Source: Bacteroidales bacterium UBA1204 | Lineage (GTDB): Bacteria; Bacteroidota; Bacteroidia; Bacteroidales; F082 | NCBI GenBank assembly: GCA_002310075.1 | Contig: DBXU01000010.1 | Span: 1-21,716 of the forward strand | DNA length: 21,716 nucleotides | Direction of reading: 5' to 3' | Part shown: positions 8,641-15,499 of the stretch, in pieces | How positions within the stretch are numbered: position 1 is the stretch's first letter | Layout of the letters: each line of letters opens with the position of its first letter | Translations under genes and position numbers: made by a program | Notes under the pieces: generated by a model | Databases searched by the model: none | What the model was told of the DNA's origin: nothing | Seen by the model: only the letters and a program-made list of their open reading frames with translations

Positions 8641-8648
8641 CAAAGTTA
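8641..8648 (-). promoter_or_regulatory. Probable -7 element (TAACTTTG) of the tpiA promoter
   Basis: On the minus strand TAACTTTG matches the Bacteroidetes -7 consensus TAnnTTTG exactly. It lies in the 51-base gap between the thioesterase stop and the tpiA start, about 33 bases before the chosen ATG. No good TTG appears at the usual -33 spacing, where the sequence is T-rich. If real, it separates tpiA-prmA from the upstream thioesterase operon and rules out the longer tpiA reading frame. Confidence 0.6.
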
Positions 8649-8658
8649 CATAAAAAAA

Positions 8659-9411
8659 CTAAAACACCAGTCTGCAACGGCAGACCTCTGTCTCCTTTTG
8701 GGTCAAGACCTCCGTCTTGGTCAAGCGCACACAGAACTCGTTATCAGCGACTTGTTCGCGATAAAAGTTCATCGTGTCGCCTTGATGCGTCTCTGCCACA
8801 TAGGCGATTTCAAACCTTTTCAGGCTATGTTCGCCATACCAGGCAACATCCCAGAGGTCAAGTACATGCTCGATATACTTCACCGAGTTGACGTGCCCGT
8901 TGATATCGATGTCGTTGTAGTTGACCTCGATGCTTCTTATCAGTTCGGCATCATCCGACATCTTCACACGACCTCCTTTCTCAATCGGACATGGTTTGTC
9001 GTCGACAATCCAATCGTTGATGGCGCCATTGTCGATGGAATAGATGTCGCTGGGTTGACGCGTCTCCGTGTCGATCATCGCCCAGATGGAGCGACCATAG
9101 CCGTACACCCTCCCTTGTCCGTTGGAGACGCAGAAGTTACGGCTGGTGAAGAACTTCATAGCGCTCTCCACCCAGGTCTCAATCGTAAAACGCTCGTATT
9201 GGGCTGGCATCTCCTCCATCTCGATGGCCAATCTCGAGAGCACCCATGAACGCTTGATGGTCATCAGATACTTCATCCCGAAACCGCGGTCGGTGGAATG
9301 GAAGTCGGCGGCATTAAGCATCTGGTTGCCGAGATGACCCAAAAACATCCGTCCCGAGAAATCGCAGTGGAACGGCTCAGCCATGAATTCGTATTTGCCT
9401 ATCTTATTCAT
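8659..9411 (-). CDS. Acyl-ACP thioesterase (FatA/FatB-like)
   Basis: A 250-residue double hot-dog protein that should release free fatty acids from acyl carrier protein in the cytosol. The second hot-dog carries YNDIDINGHVNSVKYIEHVLD, in parts 165-185. The D-x-N-x-H triad (Asp169, Asn171, His173) corresponds to the catalytic Asp-Asn-His of plant FatB, followed by the conserved NSVKYI. The first hot-dog has LGNQMLNAADFH (27-38) and TWVES (79-83). The length fits bacterial members of the Acyl-ACP_TE family. Its ATG shares one base with the permease stop (TAATG), so it is co-translated in the DUF1599-DoxX-permease operon. The last residues are cysteine-rich (CRCRLVF). Acyl-chain preference cannot be read from the sequence. 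Confidence 0.92.
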   Translation of the reverse strand: MNKIGKYEFMAEPFHCDFSGRMFLGHLGNQMLNAADFHSTDRGFGMKYLMTIKRSWVLSRLAIEMEEMPAQYERFTIETWVESAMKFFTSRNFCVSNGQGRVYGYGRSIWAMIDTETRQPSDIYSIDNGAINDWIVDDKPCPIEKGGRVKMSDDAELIRSIEVNYNDIDINGHVNSVKYIEHVLDLWDVAWYGEHSLKRFEIAYVAETHQGDTMNFYREQVADNEFCVRLTKTEVLTQKETEVCRCRLVF

Positions 9412-10481
9412 TATCCATTGATTCTAACACGGGGGTCGATAATCCCATAAATGATATCCACCACGATATTGACGATAATCAGCATGACAGCGATGAGCAG
9501 CACCGCTCCCATGATGACTGGGAAGTCGTATTTATCCAAGGCGTCGACCACCACCACGCCAATACCCTTCCAGTCGAAGACATACTCCACGAAGACGGCG
9601 CCTGCCAACAGAGAGGCAAACCATCCCGATACGGCTGTCACGACGGGGTTCAAGGCATTGCGCAAGGCGTGGACGCAGATGACGCGCCAGGGTTTCAAGC
9701 CTTTGGCACGCGCGGTACGCACATAGTCCATCGACATGGCTTCCAACAAAGAGGTGCGGGTCAGTTCGGTCACCACGGCCAAGGGGCGCATACCCAAAGT
9801 CAAAGCAGGCAGGATGAGGTTCCGTAAACTCAAGAACTCTCCCCTGCCGTATTCATCGACTGTATAAAGGCTGCCCGTCATGCTTAAACCCGTATAATGC
9901 TCAAGCAGGAAACCAAATACCCATGCCATGAGGATGGCCGCAAAAAACGATGGCAGCGACATGCCGATGGTAGTGATGAAAAGCGTCAGCTTATTAAGGA
10001 ACTTCGTGTTGATGACAGCAGCCAAAATGCCAATCACCAAGCCCAACAGCATGGCTATGGAGATGGAAACCGCCGCCAGTAACAAGGTGTTGGGAAAAGC
10101 CTCGCCCAAAATGTCGGACACCTTACGCTTGCTTTGGTACGACATGCGCAGATAAGGGCCTTTCAGCACGACAGCCGTATTCCCCAATGTCGCCAGTTTT
10201 GCATAATGGCCTATCTTCTCCAGTTTTTGTTCACCTTTCGAGACGTCGTAAAACGAAATCGGGACCAGGTCGTTGAGATAATCGACATATTGCTTGCCAA
10301 GGCTTTGGTTCATGCCAAGCTCTTCACGAATGGCATTCACAGATTCTTGGTCGGCGCGTTGTCCGAGCATCATCTGAGCCGGATCTCCAGGAAGGATGTT
10401 GAAGAGGAAAAACACCAGCGTGGCGACGCCCCAGAGCACCGCAACGCCGTATAACAACTTCCTGATGATGTAGGCTCCCAT
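9411..10481 (-). CDS. ABC transporter permease, DppB/OppB type
   Basis: A 356-residue inner-membrane permease of the peptide/nickel import family. The N-terminus has the typical first helix with FNILPGDPAQMMLG (27-40). Further membrane segments are near 131-157, 165-193, 222-240, 282-303 and 322-347. The EAA loop that docks on the ATPase reads LEAMSMDYVRTARAKGL (246-262) followed by HALRNALNP (271-279). A charged stretch at about 75-125 makes it somewhat longer than usual and probably faces the periplasm. The partner permease (DppC-like), ATPases and binding protein that normally sit in the same operon are absent here. It starts 4 bases after the DoxX gene stop and runs into the thioesterase. 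Substrate unknown; a dipeptide or oligopeptide is the family default. Confidence 0.93.
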   Translation of the reverse strand: MGAYIIRKLLYGVAVLWGVATLVFFLFNILPGDPAQMMLGQRADQESVNAIREELGMNQSLGKQYVDYLNDLVPISFYDVSKGEQKLEKIGHYAKLATLGNTAVVLKGPYLRMSYQSKRKVSDILGEAFPNTLLLAAVSISIAMLLGLVIGILAAVINTKFLNKLTLFITTIGMSLPSFFAAILMAWVFGFLLEHYTGLSMTGSLYTVDEYGRGEFLSLRNLILPALTLGMRPLAVVTELTRTSLLEAMSMDYVRTARAKGLKPWRVICVHALRNALNPVVTAVSGWFASLLAGAVFVEYVFDWKGIGVVVVDALDKYDFPVIMGAVLLIAVMLIIVNIVVDIIYGIIDPRVRING

Positions 10482-10485
10482 AGGA

Positions 10486-11721
10486 TCACAAAGCTTTCAG
10501 GACCTTTTTGAAGTCAACGGAACTCCACTTGTCTTTCACCAAGCCGTTGTCGAGCCAGATCAGACCGGGATTCGACCTCACTATGGTTTTAATTTCAAGT
10601 TCATCGGCATAAAACACCTCGTTCAAGAAATCATATTTGGTGCGTAGGTATTCCACATATTCCGCTTCGTTGGCCACGGTCCATACGACGATGTATCCCC
10701 GATTCTCAGCATAGTTGGTGATTTCTTTTACCTTGTCCCATTCTTTGGCGGAAACCTTGGTCAAATCGTTTGACGTAAACATCAACAGGTTCTCCGTATT
10801 TAAGAGCATGTCGGTGACGTCATCCCCATCCGCATCCAATGCAGAGAATCCCAAGACATTGACGTCGCCATCCACTCTTTGGTCGACAAACTCCCATTGT
10901 GCCGCCCACACCGAATCGTTCCATGGGTACTCCGACGAAAGGTATTCCTGTTTCTCGCCTGTTATCCTATTCTTAAAGGTCAAATAGATACGGGCTGGGT
11001 CATCCGATTGCACGTTCATTTGCTTGCCGACCTTCCAGTTCATAAAATCAATCACCGGAAGATGGCGGTAGTTATAGATCTCGAAGCCCAGAAACAACAA
11101 GGCAAAGATGCTGGCAATGATAAAATTGGAGCGTCCGCTCAGCTTATTCTCAAGCAGCTTATTGTTCATGATCAGCGGAATCAACAAAGCGTCTATGACG
11201 AGATTCTTGTAAAACGTTTGCCAATTGCTCATCTTGACAGCTGTGCCGAAGCAACCACAATCCGGCACGAGGTTGTACAAGGCATCGAAAAGCGTCGTGA
11301 TGGTAAAAAACAGCATCAATAAGGTGGCGCCCAACACGGCAAGACGGGGATACACCTTGATAAGCAAGCAAATGCCGACCAGGAATTCGGCCAATATCAA
11401 TCCCATGGACAAGACCATGGCCATGCCATTGAGCCAAGTCATGTTATAAGCGGCCAGATAATCTAGTATCTTATACTTTGTCCCAAGCGGGTCGACGCCC
11501 TTGGTGAAGCTGCTGAAGATAAACAAGGCGCCCACCAGAACGCGACAGATGGTCAAAGCCGCAATATTGTACCTTTTGCTGTATGCCAGTGAAACCAAAA
11601 CATTTAGAAGCAGGATGGCGAGAAACCAAAGATGGTAGGCGGGCAAGAAATAGATTCCCACCGCCGATGCCAATGCCACTAAAATGCTAATCCAGGGCAG
11701 CGAAGTCGTTTTCTTATTCAT
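10486..11721 (-). CDS. DoxX/MauE-like membrane protein with C-terminal thioredoxin-like domain
   Basis: A 411-residue protein. Residues 10-216 hold about seven membrane segments (11-26, 31-47, 55-72, 100-121, 126-148, 174-187, 200-216). Between them ALFIFSSFTKG (65-75) and VPDCGCFGT (152-160) are hallmarks of the DoxX/MauE type of membrane protein found in Bacteroidetes. The Cys155/Cys157 pair suggests redox chemistry in the membrane. The C-terminal 285-411 has a thioredoxin-like pattern: strand LLMFTSND, helix AKEWDKVKEITNYAE, strand YIVVWTV, and SNPGLIWLDNG in the cis-Pro position. There is no CxxC, so this domain is probably not an active oxidoreductase. The leader has AAGGA seven bases before the ATG, an unusual Shine-Dalgarno-like element for this phylum. 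It follows DUF1599 by 23 bases and precedes the permease by 4. Confidence 0.88.
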   Translation of the reverse strand: MNKKTTSLPWISILVALASAVGIYFLPAYHLWFLAILLLNVLVSLAYSKRYNIAALTICRVLVGALFIFSSFTKGVDPLGTKYKILDYLAAYNMTWLNGMAMVLSMGLILAEFLVGICLLIKVYPRLAVLGATLLMLFFTITTLFDALYNLVPDCGCFGTAVKMSNWQTFYKNLVIDALLIPLIMNNKLLENKLSGRSNFIIASIFALLFLGFEIYNYRHLPVIDFMNWKVGKQMNVQSDDPARIYLTFKNRITGEKQEYLSSEYPWNDSVWAAQWEFVDQRVDGDVNVLGFSALDADGDDVTDMLLNTENLLMFTSNDLTKVSAKEWDKVKEITNYAENRGYIVVWTVANEAEYVEYLRTKYDFLNEVFYADELEIKTIVRSNPGLIWLDNGLVKDKWSSVDFKKVLKAL

Positions 11722-11744
11722 GGTCTTTCCTTTTTGAACGCAGC

Positions 11745-12287
11745 CTATTCGCTCAGAAGGATTAGTGCGAACACCGCGTAGTTGATCATATCGTAATAGT
11801 TGGCGTCAAGCCCTTCGGAGACGAGGGTCTTCCCATCGTGGTCCTCAATGCTCTTGGTGCGGAGCACTTTGGTCATGATGAGGTCAGTGATGGAACTGAC
11901 GCGCATGTCGCGCCATGCCTCATCGTAGTCGTGGTTTTTGCGGGTCATCAGCTCATAAGCCTCATTGGTGACCTTGTCATACAAAGCCGTAGCCTCTTCA
12001 GCCGTCAAGTCGGGCTGGTCGACCACGCCAAGTTGCAGTTGTATGATGCCCATTGCCGCGTAATTGACGATGCCGATAAACTCGGGTTCGATGCCTTCGT
12101 CGACCATGCGCTCAGCGGCCGTCTGTAAAGTTCTGATTCTCTTTACCTTGATAAAGATCTGATCCGTAATGGAGGGCGTACGAAGAATACGCCATGCCGG
12201 GCCATAGTCCTTCATCTTGTCGACAAACAATTTGCGGCACTGCGTCAAAACGCTATGAAATTGGGCTTTCGTATCTTTCTTTTGCAT
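11745..12287 (-). CDS. DUF1599 protein, internally duplicated
   Basis: A 180-residue cytosolic alpha-helical protein made of two copies of the DUF1599 domain. Copy one carries KDYGPAWRILRTPSITDQ (26-43) and GIEPEFIGIVNYAAMGII (65-82). Copy two carries HDYDEAWRDMRVSSITDL (119-136) and GLDANYYDMINYAVFALI (159-176). Each copy keeps DY-x2-AW, SITD, a Lys/Arg-rich helix and the NYA helix. DUF1599 has, as I recall, been linked to nucleotide-modification or nucleotide-pyrophosphatase-like proteins; that is weak knowledge and the reaction here is unknown. It is the first gene of the conserved operon that runs on to DoxX, permease and thioesterase. No promoter of the local type is visible in the 29 bases upstream, so transcription may come from the lipoprotein gene before it. 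Confidence 0.85.
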   Translation of the reverse strand: MQKKDTKAQFHSVLTQCRKLFVDKMKDYGPAWRILRTPSITDQIFIKVKRIRTLQTAAERMVDEGIEPEFIGIVNYAAMGIIQLQLGVVDQPDLTAEEATALYDKVTNEAYELMTRKNHDYDEAWRDMRVSSITDLIMTKVLRTKSIEDHDGKTLVSEGLDANYYDMINYAVFALILLSE

Positions 12288-12316
12288 ATCAAATCATCTT
12301 GGTCTATTATAATACA

Positions 12317-13783
12317 TTATTTGGCCATACCAGTGATGGTAATTCTTAGACCATCAGCATGAATGGCAATGTCGGCATGAGTAATGTGGATAGCATGAAG
12401 TTTTCCCTCTGAATCAAGGGTAATCAGTAGGTCATGATAGTTGGCGCTATTGTTGCAGTCAACCTTGTTATAGTCGTCGATAGGTCTGGCAGTCTCAATC
12501 AGGATAGAGCAGTAGGCGAAAAGATCAACGTCGGTAACGATTTCGGCAAAGTCTTCGTCGCCATTCTCAACCAGGTAAAGGGTGCAACCTTCTGCGGGGA
12601 CAATGTGGGTGAAAGGCGACTTGAAGTTGAGGGGATGCCATACAAGGCCATATGCGGAAAGATCTTGGGTATTATTTCCAGACTTGACCCAGACAATGTC
12701 TTCAACATCCAGCGCAACAGATTGTTGGTCAAAATACACATGTATGGAAGTACAAGAAGAATTACCAACAACATCCGTTACAGTAGCTGTGAGAATAAAC
12801 TGACCCACCAACTCTCTCGGATTGAAAATTACATTATCTTCAAATATATACTCAAAATCACCAATATTGTAAGTATTGTCTTCAACGGAGATCACGGAAC
12901 CATTCATGTCTAAATATTTAGCCTCCAATCTAAAAGTGGCCAATTCCTTCATAGAATTAGTATTAGAACTCATTCGAAAACCATACCAATAAACAACATT
13001 GGACTCAAGAACATACCCATCTTGAATGAAACCTTCCCCTTGAATAACTGAAATTATAGGATTGTCAATACCGTCTCCCCAATTATCGGTAATGAAACTT
13101 TTTTCTTCACCATAATAGCATTCAAGCCCTTGTATGGCATATGCCCGGACAAAATATCTAGTTTCTGGCACAAGATTTCTAAAAGTGCAAACGAATGGCT
13201 CGTTACAATCAAACGTCGCAAAGTGAAATCCTTCTACCACAGGGTGGCTTTCTGTGCTAATACACACGCCCATCTCATTAAGCGTCAAGCCTTGCATAAC
13301 AATCGCATCGCAACCGCAAACGGCGCTTTCAGGTGTAATATGCTCCGGCGTATGCGTTGTTACAAGCACATCTCCATTCCTAGTGGTGAAACTCCATTCA
13401 GTGCCATAATAATACTCCAAACCACGCAAAGCATACGCACGGACATAATACTTCGTATTAGGCTCAAGCCCTGTTATGGTACAAACATAAGGTTCGCTCC
13501 AATTAGTTGTATACATGTGAAATCCATCTGCCTTAGGATTAGGTTCCGTACTCCAACACAAACCTATGGCAGTAATAGAAAGTCCTTGAGTCACAATTAC
13601 ATCTCCTCCACATAATGCCGTCGTGGCTGTTATATCTTGTGGTGTATATGTTGTCACACGTACATCAGTATCATTATTACCACTGTTATCACCACTGTTT
13701 TCTGATTCTTTTTTACAACCAACTCCTATAGTAAGAATAATTGTTAAAAGCACAGTTGCAATCGTTTTCCATGTTGATTTCAT
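12317..13783 (-). CDS. Lipoprotein with two fibronectin type III-like repeats
   Basis: A 488-residue predicted lipoprotein. The signal peptide (MKSTWKTIATVLL...) ends in GVGC, giving a lipidated Cys23 followed by KKESENSGDNSGNN, a flexible polar linker. Two FN3-like repeats follow at about 41-136 and 139-233. Each has TPxxIT, a CG(G/C)D turn, G(L/V)C.ST, a Y/FVC strand, LxPxTxY(Y/F)VRAYA and YYG. Residues 235-488 are a separate beta-rich part ending HADGLRITITGMAK. Such proteins are typically anchored in the outer membrane of Bacteroidetes; substrate or partner is unknown. The open frame extends upstream to 13813, but I use the ATG at 13783, because it begins a proper signal peptide and the -7 element sits at 13811-13818. 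The gene is AT-richer than its neighbours, especially 12.75-13.2 kb. Confidence 0.85.
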   Translation of the reverse strand: MKSTWKTIATVLLTIILTIGVGCKKESENSGDNSGNNDTDVRVTTYTPQDITATTALCGGDVIVTQGLSITAIGLCWSTEPNPKADGFHMYTTNWSEPYVCTITGLEPNTKYYVRAYALRGLEYYYGTEWSFTTRNGDVLVTTHTPEHITPESAVCGCDAIVMQGLTLNEMGVCISTESHPVVEGFHFATFDCNEPFVCTFRNLVPETRYFVRAYAIQGLECYYGEEKSFITDNWGDGIDNPIISVIQGEGFIQDGYVLESNVVYWYGFRMSSNTNSMKELATFRLEAKYLDMNGSVISVEDNTYNIGDFEYIFEDNVIFNPRELVGQFILTATVTDVVGNSSCTSIHVYFDQQSVALDVEDIVWVKSGNNTQDLSAYGLVWHPLNFKSPFTHIVPAEGCTLYLVENGDEDFAEIVTDVDLFAYCSILIETARPIDDYNKVDCNNSANYHDLLITLDSEGKLHAIHITHADIAIHADGLRITITGMAK

Positions 13784-13810
13784 TATAACAGTCTTTATAA
13801 TTTGATGAAG

Positions 13811-13818
13811 CAAAATTA
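13811..13818 (-). promoter_or_regulatory. Probable -7 element (TAATTTTG) for the FN3 lipoprotein gene
   Basis: TAATTTTG on the minus strand matches TAnnTTTG exactly and is followed by C, as in the other elements here. It lies 28 bases before the lipoprotein ATG at 13783. A TTTTG on the same strand (13844-13848) is a candidate -33 element, though the spacing of about 25 bases is long. It sits back to back with the folP element in a 97-base divergent region. Confidence 0.5.
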
Positions 13819-13859
13819 AGAATAATCTCTCACACTATAACCGCAAAACAAGAAATTTC

Positions 13860-13867
13860 TACTTTTG
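13860..13867 (+). promoter_or_regulatory. Probable -7 element (TACTTTTG) of the folP promoter
   Basis: TACTTTTG followed by CAAAAAA matches the TAnnTTTG consensus exactly. It ends 13 bases before the folP ATG, implying a very short leader. No clear TTG is present at the usual -33 distance. It should drive folP-cdaA. Confidence 0.6.
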
Positions 13868-13880
13868 CAAAAAATTCAAT

Positions 13881-14729
13881 ATGTTACAATTCAAAACCAG
13901 GAATAAAACCCTCCTTTTCGACCGTCCCGCTCTCATGGGCATCCTCAATGTGACACCTGACTCGTTTTCAGATGGTGGACGCTACAACCAGATGGACGAG
14001 GCCTTGCAACATTGCGAGCAGATGATTGCCGACGGTGCCGACTTCATCGACATCGGCGGCTGTTCCACAAGGCCCAACAACGCCATTGCCACTGAAAGCG
14101 AGGAGATGGAACGTGTCATCCCCATCTTGGAGGCGATCAGGAAAGCGTTTCCAGAAGTCTTGGTTTCCATCGACACCTTCCGCAAGAAAGTGGCCGAAGC
14201 CTGCATGGACCTAGGCGCCGACCTCATCAACGACATCTCAGGCGGATTGTTCGACGACGAAATGCTGCCTTACATCGGTCAAAACCACATCCCCTATGTG
14301 ATGATGCACTGTATCGGCACGCCAGAGACCATGCACCAATATGCCCTCGAAGGCGACATCCACCAAACCGTGATGGACTTCTTCGCCCAGCAATGCCATG
14401 TTCTCGAAGCCTACGGCGAACAGCAAATCATCCTCGACCCAGGCATAGGATTTGGGAAAAGCCTTGAAGCCAACTATCAGTTGCTTTCCGACTTAGAACG
14501 CTATCGTTACAACGGTCTGCCCATACTCATCGGCATTTCCAGAAAGTCTTTGATCAACAAAGTGCTCCATACAACGCCTGACACGGCCGAGAATGGCACG
14601 ACGGTGCTCAACACCATCGCCTTGCTCAATGGCGCCGACATCCTACGTGTCCACGATGTGAAAAAAGCACGTGAAGCCATCGAACTGGTAGGCAATTTTT
14701 GTAACTTTGCACAAAATTTACAACCATGA
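13881..14729 (+). CDS. folP: Dihydropteroate synthase
   Basis: A 282-residue TIM-barrel enzyme that condenses 6-hydroxymethyl-dihydropterin pyrophosphate with p-aminobenzoate in folate synthesis; it is the sulfonamide target. Motifs in order: MGILNVTPDSFSDGG (19-33) with Asn23; GGCSTRP (59-65), where Cys61 takes the place of the usual Glu or Ala; SIDTF (96-100); LINDISGG (115-122); ILDPGIGFGKS (184-194); GISRKS (218-223) with Lys222; RVHDV (256-260) with Arg256 and His258. All residues known to bind pterin and the sulfonamide ring region are present. The start is the first ATG, 13 bases after a promoter-like element. The stop overlaps the cdaA ATG by 4 nt (ATGA). Confidence 0.97.
   Translation: MLQFKTRNKTLLFDRPALMGILNVTPDSFSDGGRYNQMDEALQHCEQMIADGADFIDIGGCSTRPNNAIATESEEMERVIPILEAIRKAFPEVLVSIDTFRKKVAEACMDLGADLINDISGGLFDDEMLPYIGQNHIPYVMMHCIGTPETMHQYALEGDIHQTVMDFFAQQCHVLEAYGEQQIILDPGIGFGKSLEANYQLLSDLERYRYNGLPILIGISRKSLINKVLHTTPDTAENGTTVLNTIALLNGADILRVHDVKKAREAIELVGNFCNFAQNLQP
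14702..14709 (+). promoter_or_regulatory. Internal -7 element (TAACTTTG) for cdaA inside the end of folP
   Basis: TAACTTTG followed by CACAAAA matches TAnnTTTG exactly. It is identical to the tpiA element and lies in the last ten codons of folP, 16 bases before the cdaA ATG. The position relative to the start mirrors the folP promoter. It may give cdaA transcription independent of folP. The coding constraint (codons Asn-Phe-Cys-Asn-Phe) means chance occurrence cannot be excluded. Confidence 0.45.
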
Positions 14730-15499
14730 TCGACCTTTTTATCCAAGTTCGCGTCATTGATATCATCGATATCATTCTCGTTGCGCTGTTGTTTTTCGGG
14801 TTCTATCGCATTCTGAAAGGGACCTCCGCCATCAGCATATTCTTGGGCATCGTCGCTATTTTCTTGATCTCGCGTCTTGTGAAAGCCCTGCAGATGGAGT
14901 TGTTAAGCTCTATTCTTGGCGCCTTCGTCAGCGTAGGTTTCATCGCCCTCATCATCATCTTCCAACCTGAAATCAGACGCTTTTTATTCACCATCGGAAC
15001 GCAAGCACAAGAAGGCAGGTTCCTTCACAAGTTTAAGTTCTTTAAGGTCAGAAGCAACGTCAATCTCGACATCGACCCTATCGTCAAGGCATGCCAAAAC
15101 ATGTCGGACATCAAACAGGGCGCCCTCATCCTCATCACCCGCAACAACAACTTGGATGACATCGCCTCGACAGGTGTGGTCATCAATGCCGACATCAGCA
15201 ATTCGCTGATAGAGAATATCTTTTTCAAAAACAGCCCCTTGCACGATGGCGCCATGATCATCGGCCACAACCGCATATCCGCCGCCCGCTGCATCCTTCC
15301 AGTCTCCAAGAAGAGCAACATCCCGGGACACTACGGATTACGTCACCGTGCCGCCATCGGCGTTACCGAGGACAACGATTGCATCGCCATCGTAGTATCG
15401 GAAGAAACGGGCAATATCAGCATCGTTACAGGTGGTGAAATCAACACCATCCTGCCATCTGAGTTGAAAGAAAGAATCGAGAAGGAACTGAAAGCTTGA
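14726..15499 (+). CDS. cdaA: Diadenylate cyclase CdaA (c-di-AMP synthase)
   Basis: A 257-residue membrane enzyme that makes c-di-AMP from two ATP. Three membrane helices lie at about 12-28, 34-53 and 61-79. They are followed by a short linker (PEIRRFLFTIG) and the DAC domain (about 110-250). Catalytic motifs are SPLHDGAMII (170-179) with Asp174-Gly175-Ala176, and GLRHRAAIG (204-212). The second motif is usually GTRHRAA, so Leu replaces Thr here. IVVSEETGNIS (222-232) is also typical. The length matches CdaA of Firmicutes and Bacteroidetes. The gene overlaps folP by 4 nt, unlike the cdaA-cdaR-glmM arrangement of Firmicutes, and no CdaR-like regulator is in the window. The stop codon abuts the stop of the convergent lipoprotein gene. 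Confidence 0.96.
   Translation: MIDLFIQVRVIDIIDIILVALLFFGFYRILKGTSAISIFLGIVAIFLISRLVKALQMELLSSILGAFVSVGFIALIIIFQPEIRRFLFTIGTQAQEGRFLHKFKFFKVRSNVNLDIDPIVKACQNMSDIKQGALILITRNNNLDDIASTGVVINADISNSLIENIFFKNSPLHDGAMIIGHNRISAARCILPVSKKSNIPGHYGLRHRAAIGVTEDNDCIAIVVSEETGNISIVTGGEINTILPSELKERIEKELKA

Noticed and set aside
8608..8643. Twelve-codon N-terminal extension of TpiA
   Set aside because: The conserved start is MRSKIVAGNWKMN, the extension (IRITNQKIY-like) is not family-like, and the promoter -7 element overlaps it.
7852..9249. A 465-codon plus-strand open frame across tpiA and the thioesterase gene
   Set aside because: It crosses two certain minus-strand genes and their intergenic promoter region, and the product matches nothing. 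It is an effect of codon bias on the opposite strand.
13784..13813. Ten-codon extension of the FN3 lipoprotein
   Set aside because: It would precede the signal peptide and overlaps the likely -7 element, so the ATG at 13783 is better.
12317..13880. Mobile element carrying the FN3 lipoprotein
   Set aside because: No transposase, integrase, terminal inverted repeats or target duplications were seen at the edges. Only the composition suggests acquisition.
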